This document shows positions 1 through 12,099 of a stretch of 64,000 nucleotides of DNA, piece after piece. The DNA comes from Mycocentrospora acerina (lineage: Eukaryota; Ascomycota; Dothideomycetes; Pleosporales): contig JAKUHH010000124.1 in assembly GCA_022701365.1 (NCBI GenBank), positions 221,079 to 285,078 on the forward strand. The letters run 5' to 3'. How positions within the stretch are numbered: position 1 is the first letter of the stretch; each line of letters opens with the position of its first letter. The position numbers were made by a program, and so were the translations under genes. The notes under the pieces are model-generated. The model did no database searches. It saw nothing but the letters and a program-made list of their open reading frames with translations, and was not told the DNA's origin.

Positions 1-1420
1 TAATGCAACATATGCTTTGTTCAGCATTGTTCACTAATGATCATAATTTGAACCACGGTTTTGCTATTATCTTCCGGCCTAGTCGCGGAATTGATGCAAC
101 TACCGGCACAGGAAATGTGAGCTACATAAAGCCCGAACCTCTTGCTGCTGTAACTGGAAAATAAGAATTATAAACTGAAAGGAGACAATAATGAGAGTGG
201 TTTCGGGATTATAATCTATTTGACATCTTTCCAAAGTTCATCAAGATTAAAGATGCAAGGGACTCCAGTTCTGCATTATTTCGAGAGAACACCAATGATA
301 CTCTACCATCCAGGGAACTAGACTGTCGTCATAACGTTGTGACTGAATTTTGGCAGTACCAGATATGTAATAAGTACACTGCTGAGCTTCAAATCCACCA
401 ATCGCCAGATCTGAACAACAGCACAGATTTGATTCCCTAGATTTATGGAACAAATACACATGTACTGCCTTCCGGAATCCAAGAGTGTCACAGTGGATAT
501 TTACCGTAGCTCATGCTAGTTAGTGAGAATTTATGAGACTGGTGGCGCTAATAATGTCTACGCGGCGATACAATGTTGGTTGCATTACTGTAATCAGTCG
601 TGGTCGTGAATCCGACAAAGAGAAGCTCCATACTATTCACTATTTCTTCACGAAGTCTTTCACCAACTCGTAACTTGTAAGTATTCAACTACTGATTCTT
701 CAGCGAGTATAAATTGAGTGACAGCCAACCCTTTAATTCCACAATCGATCAAGTACATTAGATGATTTTCACCTCCAAATCTTAAACTTTGTTTTAATCA
801 GCACACTGGTAAAGATTTACACCTTAATCGTAATTTAACATATATCAATTTACACAAGAAAAAATTCAATTTAAGACACAAAACGCCTTTTGAGAAAATA
901 TTCTTGAACCTTCCACACAACTGCGCTGATCAAAAAGTTGTTACTGGACATCATCATTATAACGTACGTTAATTGATTGAAGCGATTCAATGATATGTCG
1001 CCTATAGGGCATAGAGATTGGCTAAATTATGGAAATTTACATGAGTCTCCCTACCTCAGAAGTCTATTCTGCGTGTTTGTTTAAGGGCTCCCTGAGTTGG
1101 ACCTCCCTCCTTTGCGTGCTTTCTGTCCCCCACCTGTTGGGGGCGTATAGCGTGACTGTCACTGGAGAACGTAAATTAACAATCATTTATGATTCCTTCA
1201 AGGTTAAAACTCGTTTTATGTCCTGCACTACCAGTAAGACTTTGAAATTAAAACCACTCGGCAAAAATCTGAGGAAATCTCGTACCGAAGGACTCGTAAG
1301 AAAAAGATCCTAAGCAATAAATCAAGTTGAGATTGAGCCTATTACCTCCACGAAAATATTTCTTATTATCGAAGTTCTTATTGAGATGATTGTAAAATTG
1401 ATTTCTGACTCAGCGCCTTC
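1..1420. other. Gene-poor flank, no supported gene
   Basis: No reading frame here has family-like content, splice structure or a convincing start. The longest open frame (1029-1313, +) has no recognisable motif. About 720-1000 is AT-rich. The last few hundred bases are presumably the 3' flank of the minus-strand hydrolase that follows. Confidence 0.5.
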
Positions 1421-3349
1421 TCAGGCAAGTATAAATTTGTACCACACGTTCATCAGATCGGAGAATATCAAATCATTCCATCTGCTCTCGTCACCATACT
1501 CTCTTGTATTCAATGTTAGTGCCCAGTCTACAGTCTCTTGACTGCTTGCAAACGCGCGTGCGCCCGCCAAAGACCCATCCCGATAACTATACGGCGCTCG
1601 ACCCCCAATGCCGTATGCAGCATGACTTCCGATAAATTGAGCAATTGTAGCTGCAGAAGCTTTCAAACCAAATGAACCAATAGCTTCCTCCTTCACAGAG
1701 CCATCTCCTCCATAGATAGACGGCACTCGGGCTTCAGACATCGGAGTCAAAGCTGAGGGGCCCAAATACTTTGTTTCTTGCACAATACGATCCGAAGTAT
1801 GTGCATCTCTAGCGGTACTGAAGAGTTCAACTTCAGCACCTTTTAGCACATTACTCTCAAGGTAAGAATAATATGTCGAGCCTGTCAAATTTGCTATGAC
1901 ATAGCTCATAAGCATAGTCCCATAGTTTGAGTATACGGAGTAATCTCCCGGTGCAAAGTCTAACGGTTGAGAAACAACATGCTCGATGACGTCACGGAGC
2001 GTCGCTGGTGAAGAAGAATTACGCCGGCGTGCAACTTCAGTGAAAATGAAGCCAATATCAGGCGATTTGGATCGATCATATCCGGCAGTGTTGTCGAGAA
2101 GGTGCTGTACGGTAATATCTAGCGCACGCTTATCTGCTGGTTGATCGTATCCGAGGAGTGGGTACACAAGTGTTGTCATATTAATCAGTCCCTTGGAGAT
2201 CAGATCATTTGTTGCAGCATAGGTGAACATCTTGGAGACGCTGGCAAGAAGAAATTTATCAGAAGGTTGTACGATGGCGCGGTCGCTTTCGGCCCATGTG
2301 TACGCACGGGAAGCGACGAGGGTTCCATTAACAGAAACAGCGAGCTGAGCTTGTCGAACGCCATTTTTTGCCATGAAGTCTTGTAAGATATTGTCTAGGA
2401 CGGTAGTGACCTCAGTGTTGTTAGTAAAACCGGTCACAGCGCCTGTAGTATGCCATTCGCGGTCCAGTGAGGTCGTTTGTTCAGCGAAAATGACGGCGAA
2501 TGTACTTGATTCGTCACCTCCCCCTGCAATAGAGATAGGATACAACTTTTGTGCTTCATGCGCGGCGATCTCTGTAGCAAGTTGAGTTGATGTGAGATTT
2601 GTTAGGGCGTCCCACAGTCCAACACTTGTATCGCCAAAAACTGGAGTGAGAAGAGAATCCTCGGAGACATCAATGTAAACCGGCCTCCAATATCTCTTCT
2701 GGACTTCGGAAACATACACTTCTTCGTAATTGTACTTATATGAATCGGTTTGATAATAGACAGTCTGTTGCTCATTTTGGGTATTTTCGTGCCCAAGAAT
2801 ACAGTACTGGCGCTCATTCGGCACGCCGTACATGCTCACACCTCGAATATTCATGGATACGCCAGCAGTAGTGTTCTCGTAGCTCCAAGGACTATCGAGA
2901 CCACATTTCTGTACCCAGCTCGCTATATACGGTAGTTCTTGGACTACTCCTGCGAAAAGCGCATCAGAAGCAGGTCCAGTTGCCGAGACGTGTGTCGAAA
3001 CGTATCCAGCTGTTCTCCAATGATCGATCCACGTGTTATATGTTATTTCGTCAACTCCTGATATGGTCTCGAATGCTGGTCCAGCTTGCTTAATCCAGAT
3101 GCCAGCATATTTTGCGTTGATAATTGCGCCATAAATGGTGAATGATAATGGGCGGTATCCATCTGCCTTCAGTTTTGTAGCCTTTACTTCGTATTCAGTT
3201 TCGCTGATATCATAGAACACGCTTTGCTCAATAGTTGCATTTCGTTTGGAGAGAGATTGCCTTTGATGCGCAGTCGGTAACGATAATGTAGCAGTGAATA
3301 GGAAAGAAAGATAGATTACTGTCGTGGTTAATGAGCGGGAGATATGCAT
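1421..3349 (-). CDS. Secreted beta-lactamase-fold serine hydrolase, polyglycine hydrolase-like
   Basis: This is an intronless 642-residue protein. Residues 1-23 form a signal peptide (hydrophobic core YLSFLFTATLSL), so it should be secreted; several N-x-S/T sites suggest glycosylation. Residues about 50-320 carry diverged repeats built on a GYRP...YG/W pattern (GYRPLSFTIYG near 64; WRPVYIDV near 221). The C-terminal half is a class C beta-lactamase/PBP-like domain: SxxK is SVSK at about 370-373, and the Tyr motif is YSNYG at about 473-477. Known of the family: a GYRP-repeat N-domain fused to this hydrolase fold, at about this length, is the architecture of fungal polyglycine hydrolases, secreted endopeptidases of Cochliobolus and Epicoccum that cut the Gly-rich linker of plant class IV chitinases. 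I infer a similar role from architecture; a generic secreted esterase is the alternative. The start is the only Met before the signal peptide. It stands alone, with no operon-like partner. Confidence 0.8.
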   Translation of the reverse strand: MHISRSLTTTVIYLSFLFTATLSLPTAHQRQSLSKRNATIEQSVFYDISETEYEVKATKLKADGYRPLSFTIYGAIINAKYAGIWIKQAGPAFETISGVDEITYNTWIDHWRTAGYVSTHVSATGPASDALFAGVVQELPYIASWVQKCGLDSPWSYENTTAGVSMNIRGVSMYGVPNERQYCILGHENTQNEQQTVYYQTDSYKYNYEEVYVSEVQKRYWRPVYIDVSEDSLLTPVFGDTSVGLWDALTNLTSTQLATEIAAHEAQKLYPISIAGGGDESSTFAVIFAEQTTSLDREWHTTGAVTGFTNNTEVTTVLDNILQDFMAKNGVRQAQLAVSVNGTLVASRAYTWAESDRAIVQPSDKFLLASVSKMFTYAATNDLISKGLINMTTLVYPLLGYDQPADKRALDITVQHLLDNTAGYDRSKSPDIGFIFTEVARRRNSSSPATLRDVIEHVVSQPLDFAPGDYSVYSNYGTMLMSYVIANLTGSTYYSYLESNVLKGAEVELFSTARDAHTSDRIVQETKYLGPSALTPMSEARVPSIYGGDGSVKEEAIGSFGLKASAATIAQFIGSHAAYGIGGRAPYSYRDGSLAGARAFASSQETVDWALTLNTREYGDESRWNDLIFSDLMNVWYKFILA

Positions 3350-6300
3350 GATAAGGCTTGGTGGATGTAGAAATGCAGAGACATGTGAAATTTTTTTGTA
3401 TCAAGCTTCTTAAAAGGTGAATTCTTCTTGTATATTGCTTGCCGTTTCCGAAAGTAATCTTAGCATACGAGATTGTCTAGGAACGCAATGATATTGTGCT
3501 CAATGCGGGGTGGGTCGACAAGAGCTGCGAGCGAACGAACCGACTTCATGCCAAGGCGCGCCCTTTGCTACATAAATATTGTCAAAGAACCGATCGCTGT
3601 ACAGTTGCGATGATTCGAACCTCTAAAATCACTCTTAGAGCAAGTAAAGAACCCAGAAAGAAGAAAGTCACGGCAACGATTGTATACTGCATCCATGGTT
3701 CGGTCGACCCGGAGATTACTATTGAAAAGAGAGCGCTAGCAGGGTGCGTTCTTCTATACGACGTTTCAAAATTCGAATCTATAATTAGACATTGAATACA
3801 GTTTACTGTGTGAAGGTAAGGAGAAACGTCTTTAATTTTGCAGTGATGATTCATACTGTCAAAATTCAAACGGTGAAACAAATGTGTGAAGGGAGATTTG
3901 TGATGCTTCATCATGCGATCCAACAGCACTCTTGTCAAACTAGGAGAAGTCCAAATTTATCGTTGAGAACACATATCATCAAGAATAATTTGTTCAATAC
4001 TGTTAGACAATTGTTAAATATTCCGATTGATACTTCCAGTCCCTTCTAAGTTTGTGATCCAGAGTACTATATTTGCTGTTCCTCAACTTAATTCTCATTC
4101 AATCTATGCAAAATCAGTTTACGTACCGCTGTTCAGTACGAGGCGAGATCGAATGTACAGAGTAGGTTACGCTAAATAAGATTTGACCATCAAGTACACA
4201 AGTTCGTAAATAAGCGCAAAGGGATATGCCGAATACCTTTGTCAGCGTGCAGCATAAGACCATTTCATAGTTGCATATATTATGTAAGGGTGAGTGAATT
4301 TTCTGGTAGTACTACTTCTTTAGTTCATTGTTTATCAACGTTTAATTTGGCGAAGTGGTCAAACCGCAAAGATCTGTCGGAGCCTGGATATGCGAGTGGG
4401 AAACAAGTCAATATATATTTTCGACTATGGCTCTATTTTGGCAATAAAAACGTCAGTCTTATCGTGCATCTTGACAGGTCAAACGAAATTTTCTCATCAA
4501 TTGCTGGTACATCTTTATAAGCCTCAAGAATGTTTACTAGATTGGCCTTGACTTTCCTGTCTCAACCTACACAGATTTGTAACAGGAGGAGAACAATGTT
4601 GCTGAAGGGCATGATTTAACAGACCCACTAAACCTTATGTCCATGAAGGAAGGGAAACAGTAAACTAAGACGCTGACAAGAGATTGTGAATACTAAGCTT
4701 TTTGCGATCTACACAGCACTAAGCAACATCGTACAGTAAGAATTACGCGTCCTGACTTAGCATTCAACGCAAGCTTATATTCCTACAAAGCAGACAGGAT
4801 AAGGTGCAGTATCGCTATAACAAACAAATTATGTTAAATATTCAAATCGCCTACGATTCAGCCATTCTACTCCTTACGCCCTGCCCTGTCTTTAGTCCTT
4901 TTGGACTTATACTCTCCACCCTCAATAATCAGGGCTGACTCGGTAAACCCTCTATTCTCCTACTTATCCTATCCTTTTTGTTCAAGGACACTAGAACTGT
5001 AGCTATGTATAATAGCCTCTCGAGAACCGTTGTATAAAACTAACATGTGTAGAAAATAAGAGCCTTTATTATTAACGTCTTGATACTCCTAAATGCCTTG
5101 TATTGACTCTTACATATTTTTGTGTCTTCATCTTCCCGTTTATGCAATTTTATTCGCACTTAAGCAGACAAGATTATCTTGAGAGATAAAGCTTAGCGAC
5201 AGCCGTAGTGCTTTCTTTTGCGGGTAACGAAGTCAAAGGCATCAGAGCGCTTGAGAACTATCCGAGGTGTCAACTAAGAGGAGTGAAATTTGGAAATGGA
5301 GATAATAACACAACTAAGCTAACTGCTACGAATCGCTTAAAAGCCAGAGTAAACGTAGAATTAGAATAAGCTTAACATGCCTCTAAGTTAGTAGATTAAC
5401 AACGCTTAGCTTAGGTAATCACCCTCATTGCTATGTTCACTGACATGTCACAAATAAAAAACAACAGCAAGTAGTATAAAGCAACTCTACTAACAATCTA
5501 GAGTAGGTGCACTACTCGTTTTACGGGGCTCTTCAGTGGACCGAAGCAAGAAAAAAAGAAACAGGCAAACCGGGCAAAAAACAAATAGTAAATTAGAACA
5601 GAAGAGTTGAACAGTAGTGGCAAGAAGTAAAATTTTAAGTAATTGACGTAAAAGAGCAACGAAGCTGTCAATTAGTAAGCACATTTTCTAATTAGAGAAA
5701 GATTTAACAAGATGGAGCAATTATGTGTTGGCGCATAAGCTTAACATTGAGGTTATGTAACAAGCCACGCCTAGATGAAAAAATTGGCTAGAATTACATG
5801 TCCAATGAGCAGCTAAGTGTATCCTAGGTAGTAGACTCAACTAACTAATAAAGATTTTTTTTCTCTAGGATTCCTTAATATAGTGTTTCAACCTGAAACA
5901 TTTGCTAGATACCATGCGGACAGTATCTACAGAATCCCGGGACACATGAAAATAATCTAAATAGACAGTTATAAGCAGCACCTTGCAGTAATTGATTTTA
6001 TTTAATTACTACCAGTATCAGCCCACAGGGCCTAGTCCTTTACAGTAGTTGCAGGTTGATAAAGTGAGAAGATTGACTGTATTAATATTGAATCCGCTAA
6101 TGTACTGAGCCTTTTATCTTCATCTGGCCAATAGTCCCGAAGAGGTTGTCCGTGCTTATTAAATACGTGGCCTGATCTCTATATCGGCGAAGAAAAGACG
6201 AGAGTGATCCAAATAAGAGCCGAATTTGCTATGAGACATATGAGAGTACTCGGACTGAGGACGCTAAGAATACTGCTTTCCACACCTGTAGGTCTTGAAC

Positions 6301-6884
6301 AAAGAATACAGAAAAACTACTCCCCAGAGCTACAGCTTCTGTCCTTAAATACTCAGGTAAACAGGGGATTCAAGAAGATTAAGGATTTGGTGCCATTACT
6401 GAGGCAGATCGATTCTGAACCCTAAAAGGAACTGCGTCCGGCGCGATTCGGATGTTTGATGGACCGTGTTGTTACAACCCTAGACAGTGGTGTCTCTAAC
6501 TTACAGACGTTGAGGTTGTTTACAACATCAGAACATTAGATAGGAGATTAAATTTCTTTCTATTTATCAGTAGATAAGTAATATTTTCTCATTTGTATAC
6601 ACATGGCTAATGTCCATGTAGTCTTTATAAGGTAGCAATTTCCGCCAAGGCTAATATAATATTTAAAAAACAGTAAGTGCGCTTAAAATCCCGCACGCTA
6701 AGTTTCAGTTGCTGAACGATTTAAGCTGCCTGCTTAAGTTCCCCATTAGATTTTCAAGATTGCAAATCTGAACGAGCCTACTTATAACTTTGATGCACCT
6801 TTAGTACCTTATCACGCTACTACGTTCGTCCCATCAACTCCTCTATTACGTACCAAAACTCCTCGGAAAATTACAAAAATTGTC
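3350..6884. other. Long gene-poor, partly AT-rich interval
   Basis: About 3.5 kb without a supported gene. The proximal part (3350-4240) has normal composition. One minus-strand frame (3582-3938) ends in a hydrophobic segment but has no start context or homology I can name. From about 4550 to 6700 the sequence is AT-rich with many stops in all frames, as expected for RIP-affected or relict repeat DNA. I cannot name an element in it. Confidence 0.5.
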
Positions 6885-7781
6885 ATGGCTACCAAAAATG
6901 ACAATGTTCTTGTCTTTGGACCTACAGGTGACATCGGCCGCACAGTTTCCCTTGAGGCACGCAAACGAGGTGCGCACGTTTGGCTTGCAATGAGAGACAT
7001 CAGCAAAGCGATTCCAGGCATTGAAGAAGGAAAAGAGGGGTTTACTCGCATTCAAGCAGACCTTTCTAAGCCTGATACGCTCGAAAGCGCCGTCAATTTT
7101 TCTGGAGCAAAATCCGCCTTCGTATACACCATATTTGAGTCGTCCGACTACATGAAGGCTAGCTTTGAGGCTCTTAAAGCTGGAGGCATCACATATATCG
7201 TCATTATATCCTCATACAGTGTACGAGGCGCTATTACGGCTAAATTCGAAGACTTCATCCCTCATGTGCACGCCCAGACTGAACTCGCGCTTGAGAAGTC
7301 AAGTATCCCTTTCACGGCTATCAGACCTGCGTACTTTAACAGCAATATCTTGAATGAGAAAATCGGGATTCGAAAGGGCGAGATTGAGGTCCTGAGACCC
7401 GATGTGGAATATGATTACCTGGCCCCAGAGGACATCGGAACAGTGGCTGGTGCTGTGCTCGTAAAGGGCGAGGCATCAAAACCAATAAACCTTTGTGGAC
7501 CAAAGCTTTACTCGCAGAAAGATGCATATGAGTTGGCGGCAAAAGTGTTAGGCGTCAAACTTAAGGTGAAGGATATTGGTGTTGAGAGGTGGTACGAGAC
7601 GCACACTCTTTATCCAAAATATTTAGCGGATTCGCTTGTGAATGGGCTTACGACGAGGCCCATGCTTCTTTATCCAATCAACGAGTACAACGAGGCAGTT
7701 AATAACATCAAGAAGTATGGCGGTAACGAGCCTACTAATTTCGCCGACTGGTTAGAAAGCCACAAAGAAGACTTTGTGTAA
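6885..7781 (+). CDS. NmrA-like / isoflavone-reductase-like NAD(P)-binding protein
   Basis: Intronless, 298 residues. The N-terminus has a Rossmann fold with the dinucleotide-binding motif GPTGDIGR (about residues 11-18), followed by a strand-helix pattern with an Arg that could favour NADP(H) (ARKRGAHVWLAMRD). This is the organisation of the NmrA-like and atypical short-chain dehydrogenase family, in which members either reduce small aromatic substrates or sense NADP as regulators; the sequence alone does not decide which. There is no signal peptide, so it should be cytosolic. The family's usual length is about 290-330. The start gives the full beta-alpha-beta unit. Neighbours are unrelated, so no pathway can be assigned. 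Confidence 0.85.
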   Translation: MATKNDNVLVFGPTGDIGRTVSLEARKRGAHVWLAMRDISKAIPGIEEGKEGFTRIQADLSKPDTLESAVNFSGAKSAFVYTIFESSDYMKASFEALKAGGITYIVIISSYSVRGAITAKFEDFIPHVHAQTELALEKSSIPFTAIRPAYFNSNILNEKIGIRKGEIEVLRPDVEYDYLAPEDIGTVAGAVLVKGEASKPINLCGPKLYSQKDAYELAAKVLGVKLKVKDIGVERWYETHTLYPKYLADSLVNGLTTRPMLLYPINEYNEAVNNIKKYGGNEPTNFADWLESHKEDFV

Positions 7782-8422
7782 TGGAGTGTACGGGTCAGCT
7801 TTTAGTCATGAACGTCCTCACGGTTGATCAAGCACTAAATCCCTCTGCTCTTAATTCAATGAAACTCTGTTACTCAATATCAGCTTCCACGTGCTTATAT
7901 AGATCTTTTCGCTCTCTATGCTCCTTGCACTTGATATCATCAGTCCCTCTTTGATTGTCTTTGGGCACTGCTTTGTTTGATCTCCGCCAAGTCTGTGTGT
8001 AGACCCTCGCCTCGAGATACCTGCATAGCTCCAGCCCGAGCGTATGCGCTCCGTTGAGTAAAACTTCGTCGTACTAACAGCTTGATTCGCTCATCAAAAC
8101 GCATGTTTAAATGTGTAATCATACAACCGAAGGTAGTTAGCAATTCCACAACATTGTGTTTGTAGTAATCTATCATTAATCCACACACCGAACTCCTGAA
8201 AAGACTGTCCAAAACAAGCAACGTAAAGAGGTTCAACCACATTGGATGTTGGATGCGTTTTTGAGTTAAACTCTTGACATCGAAGGACTAAGATTAGATG
8301 TTTGCATGTACTCAAGACATTTGATCTCACATGAGACAGCAAGAAGAAGAACTCGTAGTTTGTTGTAACCTGAATACTGTGCATAGGATATGTCGACCTC
8401 TTCGGTCGGCTCCGTTGAAGAC
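7782..8422. other. Convergent intergenic region
   Basis: 3'-3' spacer between the NmrA-like gene (+) and the DUF3433-like gene (-). Short open frames here have no family content. I see no RNA gene. Confidence 0.4.
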
Positions 8423-10087
8423 TTATCTCAACCTCGTAATTACCCAACCGCCTCTTTCATCCTTCACAACCCCACCCCAACGGCTGTCTTTCCACTCTCC
8501 CTTTGCAGCGGCGTCTACCACCCGTCTATGTTCCTGCATTCTTAATCCTGCTGCCAAATCAATCAGCGGGCTTCTCTCAAGGATGGCTGCGTGTGCCAAA
8601 AGACTAGCTGGCTCTTCTTCCAAGAAAGTAGCATTTGTATACACATGTGCGATCGCACCAAGACATGCAAGAAAAGTCAATAGTAGAATCACAATGATTA
8701 CGTATGCTACCCAGTTTACAGTGAACAGCCGTTGCGTAAGCGTTGCGACCTCGCCAGTAGTCATTGTAGGTGATCCCAGTGGATCAAAGGCATGTTGCGC
8801 GACTGCAGTGAGGTAAACAGCAGAGAATATCTCAGCCACTGAACGCTGTAGTGCATCAGCAGAGAGGTAGCGGCTGCTAGCCAGATTTTGCGCATAGTAC
8901 AGTACTAAGTTGCCGAATGCTGAAGTTGACCAGATAGTCTGGGGGTTTAGAGCCCTAGGGGATAGGATGTTTTGTTCAAAAACCCTCCAGAGCGACGGGC
9001 GAGTGTCTGTAAAAACGGAGGGTCGGAACACCTCGATCGACGGAAAAGTCGAATGGCCATCCTTGATGGTAGTAACCAGATCTCCAGAGGTGATACGATA
9101 ATTGGTGATGCAGGACAATACAACGACATCTGAGACGAGTGTGGAAGAGCTGTTAGAGTACTTTGCAGCCGTGAATATTAAGCGACTATACCACGCTTCA
9201 GCAGAGCAGCTGATTTCGGAGTCAGTTTTAAAGTACACCTCTTGCAGATCTGACACCACGAAGTCTTGCTTGATATCGCAGCCTCGGTCATTGGCTGATA
9301 TATAGAGACGCTGGTTTTGCAGGTTGAGTTGATAACCTGTCACAACGCTACAATTGAGGTATGCGGAGTATGCTTTTGTATTGGCTGTTACTTCTGCTCC
9401 TGTGCCGATATCGCCTTGTGCATAGTAGGGCTGGAATGCGTACTGTTTATCCGTCCATGCTAAGGGTCCTCCATGATGTATAGAGATGGCCGATACGGTG
9501 TCAAATAAGGGTATCCAGTCAGTGGAAGAATTCAGGGAGGCGTCATTGAAGGTGCTGTTAAACGATATTGGTGTTTTCGCCGCAATAGGCACAGTCTGAA
9601 GTACGAACAAACGTGCAGACAGGGCACTGACTATGATGGACATTACCACGGCCAGGAGAGAACAAACACTGACAAGAAAGTGTTTGTTCCCAAGCGCAGT
9701 CCACCAGCGCCATAGCGTAGGAATAGCAAGGTAATCTAGGAGAACAGACTTTTTTGCTGGCGCTCCACCATCTTTTAGGAGATCGACATATGGTTGACGC
9801 TGAGCAATTGGGTTTGTGATTGATTCCCAGTATGTCCCGAGTAGACGGAAAATCAGGACAGGGAGTGTTGTCCAAAGCAGGCCGCGGTTCCAGTTGACGC
9901 CAAAAGAAGCGACGTTTTGATCTTTAATTGTAGCGAACCCGTGATTCGACGATGAGCGCACGGACAATGTTACGAGACAAACGATGAGGGCTATGTTAAC
10001 AAACGCAAAAGTGAGCAGACTGGGAAGCCTTAGAGTGAAAGGAATCCACCCAACATTCTCCTTGGATTGCCACCTTAATTTGGCCAT
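8423..10087 (-). CDS. Fungal multi-span membrane protein, DUF3433-like
   Basis: Intronless, 554 residues. Membrane segments are visible near residues 22-45, 75-100 (weak) and 140-165, with a last strong one near 465-490 (YVIIVILLLTFLACLGAIAHV). The roughly 300-residue stretch between the third and last segments is rich in N-x-S/T and holds several Cys, so it is probably extracytoplasmic. The short C-terminal tail is charged. This layout, with the conserved PTLWRWW-like motif just before a membrane segment, fits the fungus-specific DUF3433 family, which has no known function. Many family members have a duplicated module; this one appears to have a single module. The ATG at 10087 is followed directly by a basic, Trp-containing juxtamembrane stretch. 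Function unknown. Confidence 0.75.
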   Translation of the reverse strand: MAKLRWQSKENVGWIPFTLRLPSLLTFAFVNIALIVCLVTLSVRSSSNHGFATIKDQNVASFGVNWNRGLLWTTLPVLIFRLLGTYWESITNPIAQRQPYVDLLKDGGAPAKKSVLLDYLAIPTLWRWWTALGNKHFLVSVCSLLAVVMSIIVSALSARLFVLQTVPIAAKTPISFNSTFNDASLNSSTDWIPLFDTVSAISIHHGGPLAWTDKQYAFQPYYAQGDIGTGAEVTANTKAYSAYLNCSVVTGYQLNLQNQRLYISANDRGCDIKQDFVVSDLQEVYFKTDSEISCSAEAWYSRLIFTAAKYSNSSSTLVSDVVVLSCITNYRITSGDLVTTIKDGHSTFPSIEVFRPSVFTDTRPSLWRVFEQNILSPRALNPQTIWSTSAFGNLVLYYAQNLASSRYLSADALQRSVAEIFSAVYLTAVAQHAFDPLGSPTMTTGEVATLTQRLFTVNWVAYVIIVILLLTFLACLGAIAHVYTNATFLEEEPASLLAHAAILERSPLIDLAAGLRMQEHRRVVDAAAKGEWKDSRWGGVVKDERGGWVITRLR

Positions 10088-11118
10088 GTTCTGTGTTTAA
10101 ATCTTTAGGTTGGTGTGTGATAAAGTGGAGATGATATGGTGATTTATCTGTAAGCTTTTCTGGTGCCTGAAAGCTGCTCCAAGACATAGCTGTAGCACTA
10201 ACCACAAGCCTAAGGCAATTTCCGTTGAGAGGCATTCTCCAGCCACATCATGTGCACTACGCAGCTGAAGAAATGCGCAAGTGAAAAGAGCTTAAGTTTG
10301 TTTTGTTCTACAAGGACACTGCCTCCAAAGCACGGAATAAGCCGCCCTCAGCCGCAGCGGCGACTAAAGAAGATTAGCGGATTAGATTTAACTTTGCAAA
10401 CAAACAGTTATGGCGCTTCAGACACCCCAGAACCGTTATTGGAGAGATCTCGAGTGCGATCATCAATTAGAAAAGCGATTCAGCTGAGCTTTGGTAACTG
10501 TGAAGCTTGTGTCATTTGCAAAAACATGGTCAAGTCGAGAAGCTTAAATACACGATCGAGACTTGGTTGTTGGTTTCAATGCCTTCCTTTCAGTCTAACA
10601 ATATAGCAGGAACTTGAGAGGTAGCAAATACATTCTCAGAGAAACTTGTTAGTCGCTGCTTATGTCTCACCTCTCATTTCTAAGCTTTTGTAGAGAAGCA
10701 TTGTAGACTAGAGGATGAAAACCTTCGAACTAGGGCCGCAATACGAAGAATGCGAAAATCCAAGTGATCAAAGGCTCCGATTCATAATGTTGGCCGCTGA
10801 TACGAACCGCTCATGTACTACCAAGCTCTACTTGGTATCTTGCTGCAACTCCATCGGTTTAGATAGCCCTAGGCGGTGCTCACGTCGATTAGATTGGCTC
10901 GAGAAACACCACTAACTTCAGCCCTCGGCTAATTCTTGTTCGCTCGTTCGCTTTCAGCACACTAAAAGTTTCACGTGAGCATAGCGGCTGTGTAGACAAA
11001 TCTAAAACCCAGCCTCATAATGTTTGGGAGTTGCAGGTGTGGCGGTCGCTTGTGGAGACACTACATATTTCAGTCCACCTATGTGAGAGGTTTTTGCCAG
11101 TCTCTCATCTCAACAACC
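10088..11118. other. Divergent intergenic region
   Basis: About 1 kb between the DUF3433-like gene (-) and the Cys-rich surface-protein gene (+). The open frames 10250-10606 and 10715-10915 show no family signal. It presumably holds both promoters. Confidence 0.4.
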
Positions 11119-12098
11119 ATGCTTCTCAAATCTACTCTATTGATCGCAAATTTTCTGTATCTGGTGGTTCAGGCCCAAGATTCGCTCACTCCATCCAACT
11201 GTGTGGGCAAAATCTCGAGCTTTCCACAATGCGATTCGACCAACGCTATCTTGAAGCAGTGCAACAGCGTCACTGGCAAGCAAGCAACCATTCAATGCCT
11301 CTGCAATCAAAAGTTCATCAACGCTTGGATCGGGTGAGCCTTCTCTCCTTCTCTAAGCAAGCACCAAATTTCCGCCTGGAGACTCTTATCTAACGACTAA
11401 ATTCAAGATGCAAATCTGAATTCCGCCAGTGCGGACTAACCAACTCATTCGATTCCATGTTCGACTCTTACCTCAAGGACTGGCATGGTGCTTGTGATCC
11501 GTACCTATCTGCATCGATTACCACGCCTCCTGTGACTACTTTGACTGCGACGTTACAGCAAGGCATTTGCGAGGCATATTATGAGACATGTGAACGCTGG
11601 TCACAAGGTTGGGCGTCATGCACAAAAACAATTGCCAGTGGCCCAGGTTTGACAAGCTGTCGGTGCTCTGGAAGTATGCCAAGTTTGGCGAGTGAGTGTG
11701 AGGTAGATGCCAGTCGAACTTGCCTTCAGTCAAGCGCCGATGTTACGCAGCTCTGGGAGTACAAAAATTGTCCGGGCGGAAGTACATTGTTTAATCAGGG
11801 AGTTGTACGTTTTTATACCGATATGTTTACAACTCACAGGGGCTGATAGTTGCAGGCGACCGGAGCGACAAGTCGAACGATAATGACTACGTTAGGCCCA
11901 ACGTCGGGGCCAACTTCAGGACCCATGTCAGGGTCAACGCCAGGAGCAACAACAGCTGGGCCATCTGTGACACCAGTCTTTGGACCGCAGAGCACCGTGC
12001 AAAGTACAACATCATCGAGATCTTGGGCGGATTCTACAATTGAGAGACCAACGGTATTTCTAGTAATCTTGGGAACAATTATGATGATCTTCGCGTGA
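11119..12098 (+). CDS. Cys-rich secreted protein, probably GPI-anchored
   Basis: Three exons by splice reading: 11119-11333, 11408-11804 and 11856-12098. Intron 1 is GTGAGC...AAG with a CTAAC branch site; intron 2 is GTACGT...GCAG, 51 nt. All phases join without a stop. The product has a signal peptide (MLLKSTLLIANFLYLVVQAQ), then about 200 residues with some 17 Cys in regular spacing (CLC, CRC, C-x5-C), then a Ser/Thr/Gly/Pro-rich stretch with a repeated GPTSG/GPMSG unit, and a hydrophobic C-terminus (VFLVILGTIMMIFA). Signal peptide plus Ser/Thr stalk plus hydrophobic tail is the usual GPI-anchor layout, so it should sit on the cell wall or plasma membrane. The Cys pattern does not convincingly match the eight-Cys CFEM domain. 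I recognise no enzyme motif. Confidence 0.8.
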
Positions 12099-12099
12099 T

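Noticed and set aside
3608..3622. GATTCGAACC, which looks like a tRNA B box on the minus strand
   Set aside because: The flanking bases do not form a T-stem, and no A box or acceptor stem is found.
3582..3938. Minus-strand frame with a hydrophobic end that might be a rhodopsin-like membrane fragment
   Set aside because: Only one possible membrane segment, no start or splice support, and low-complexity upstream residues.
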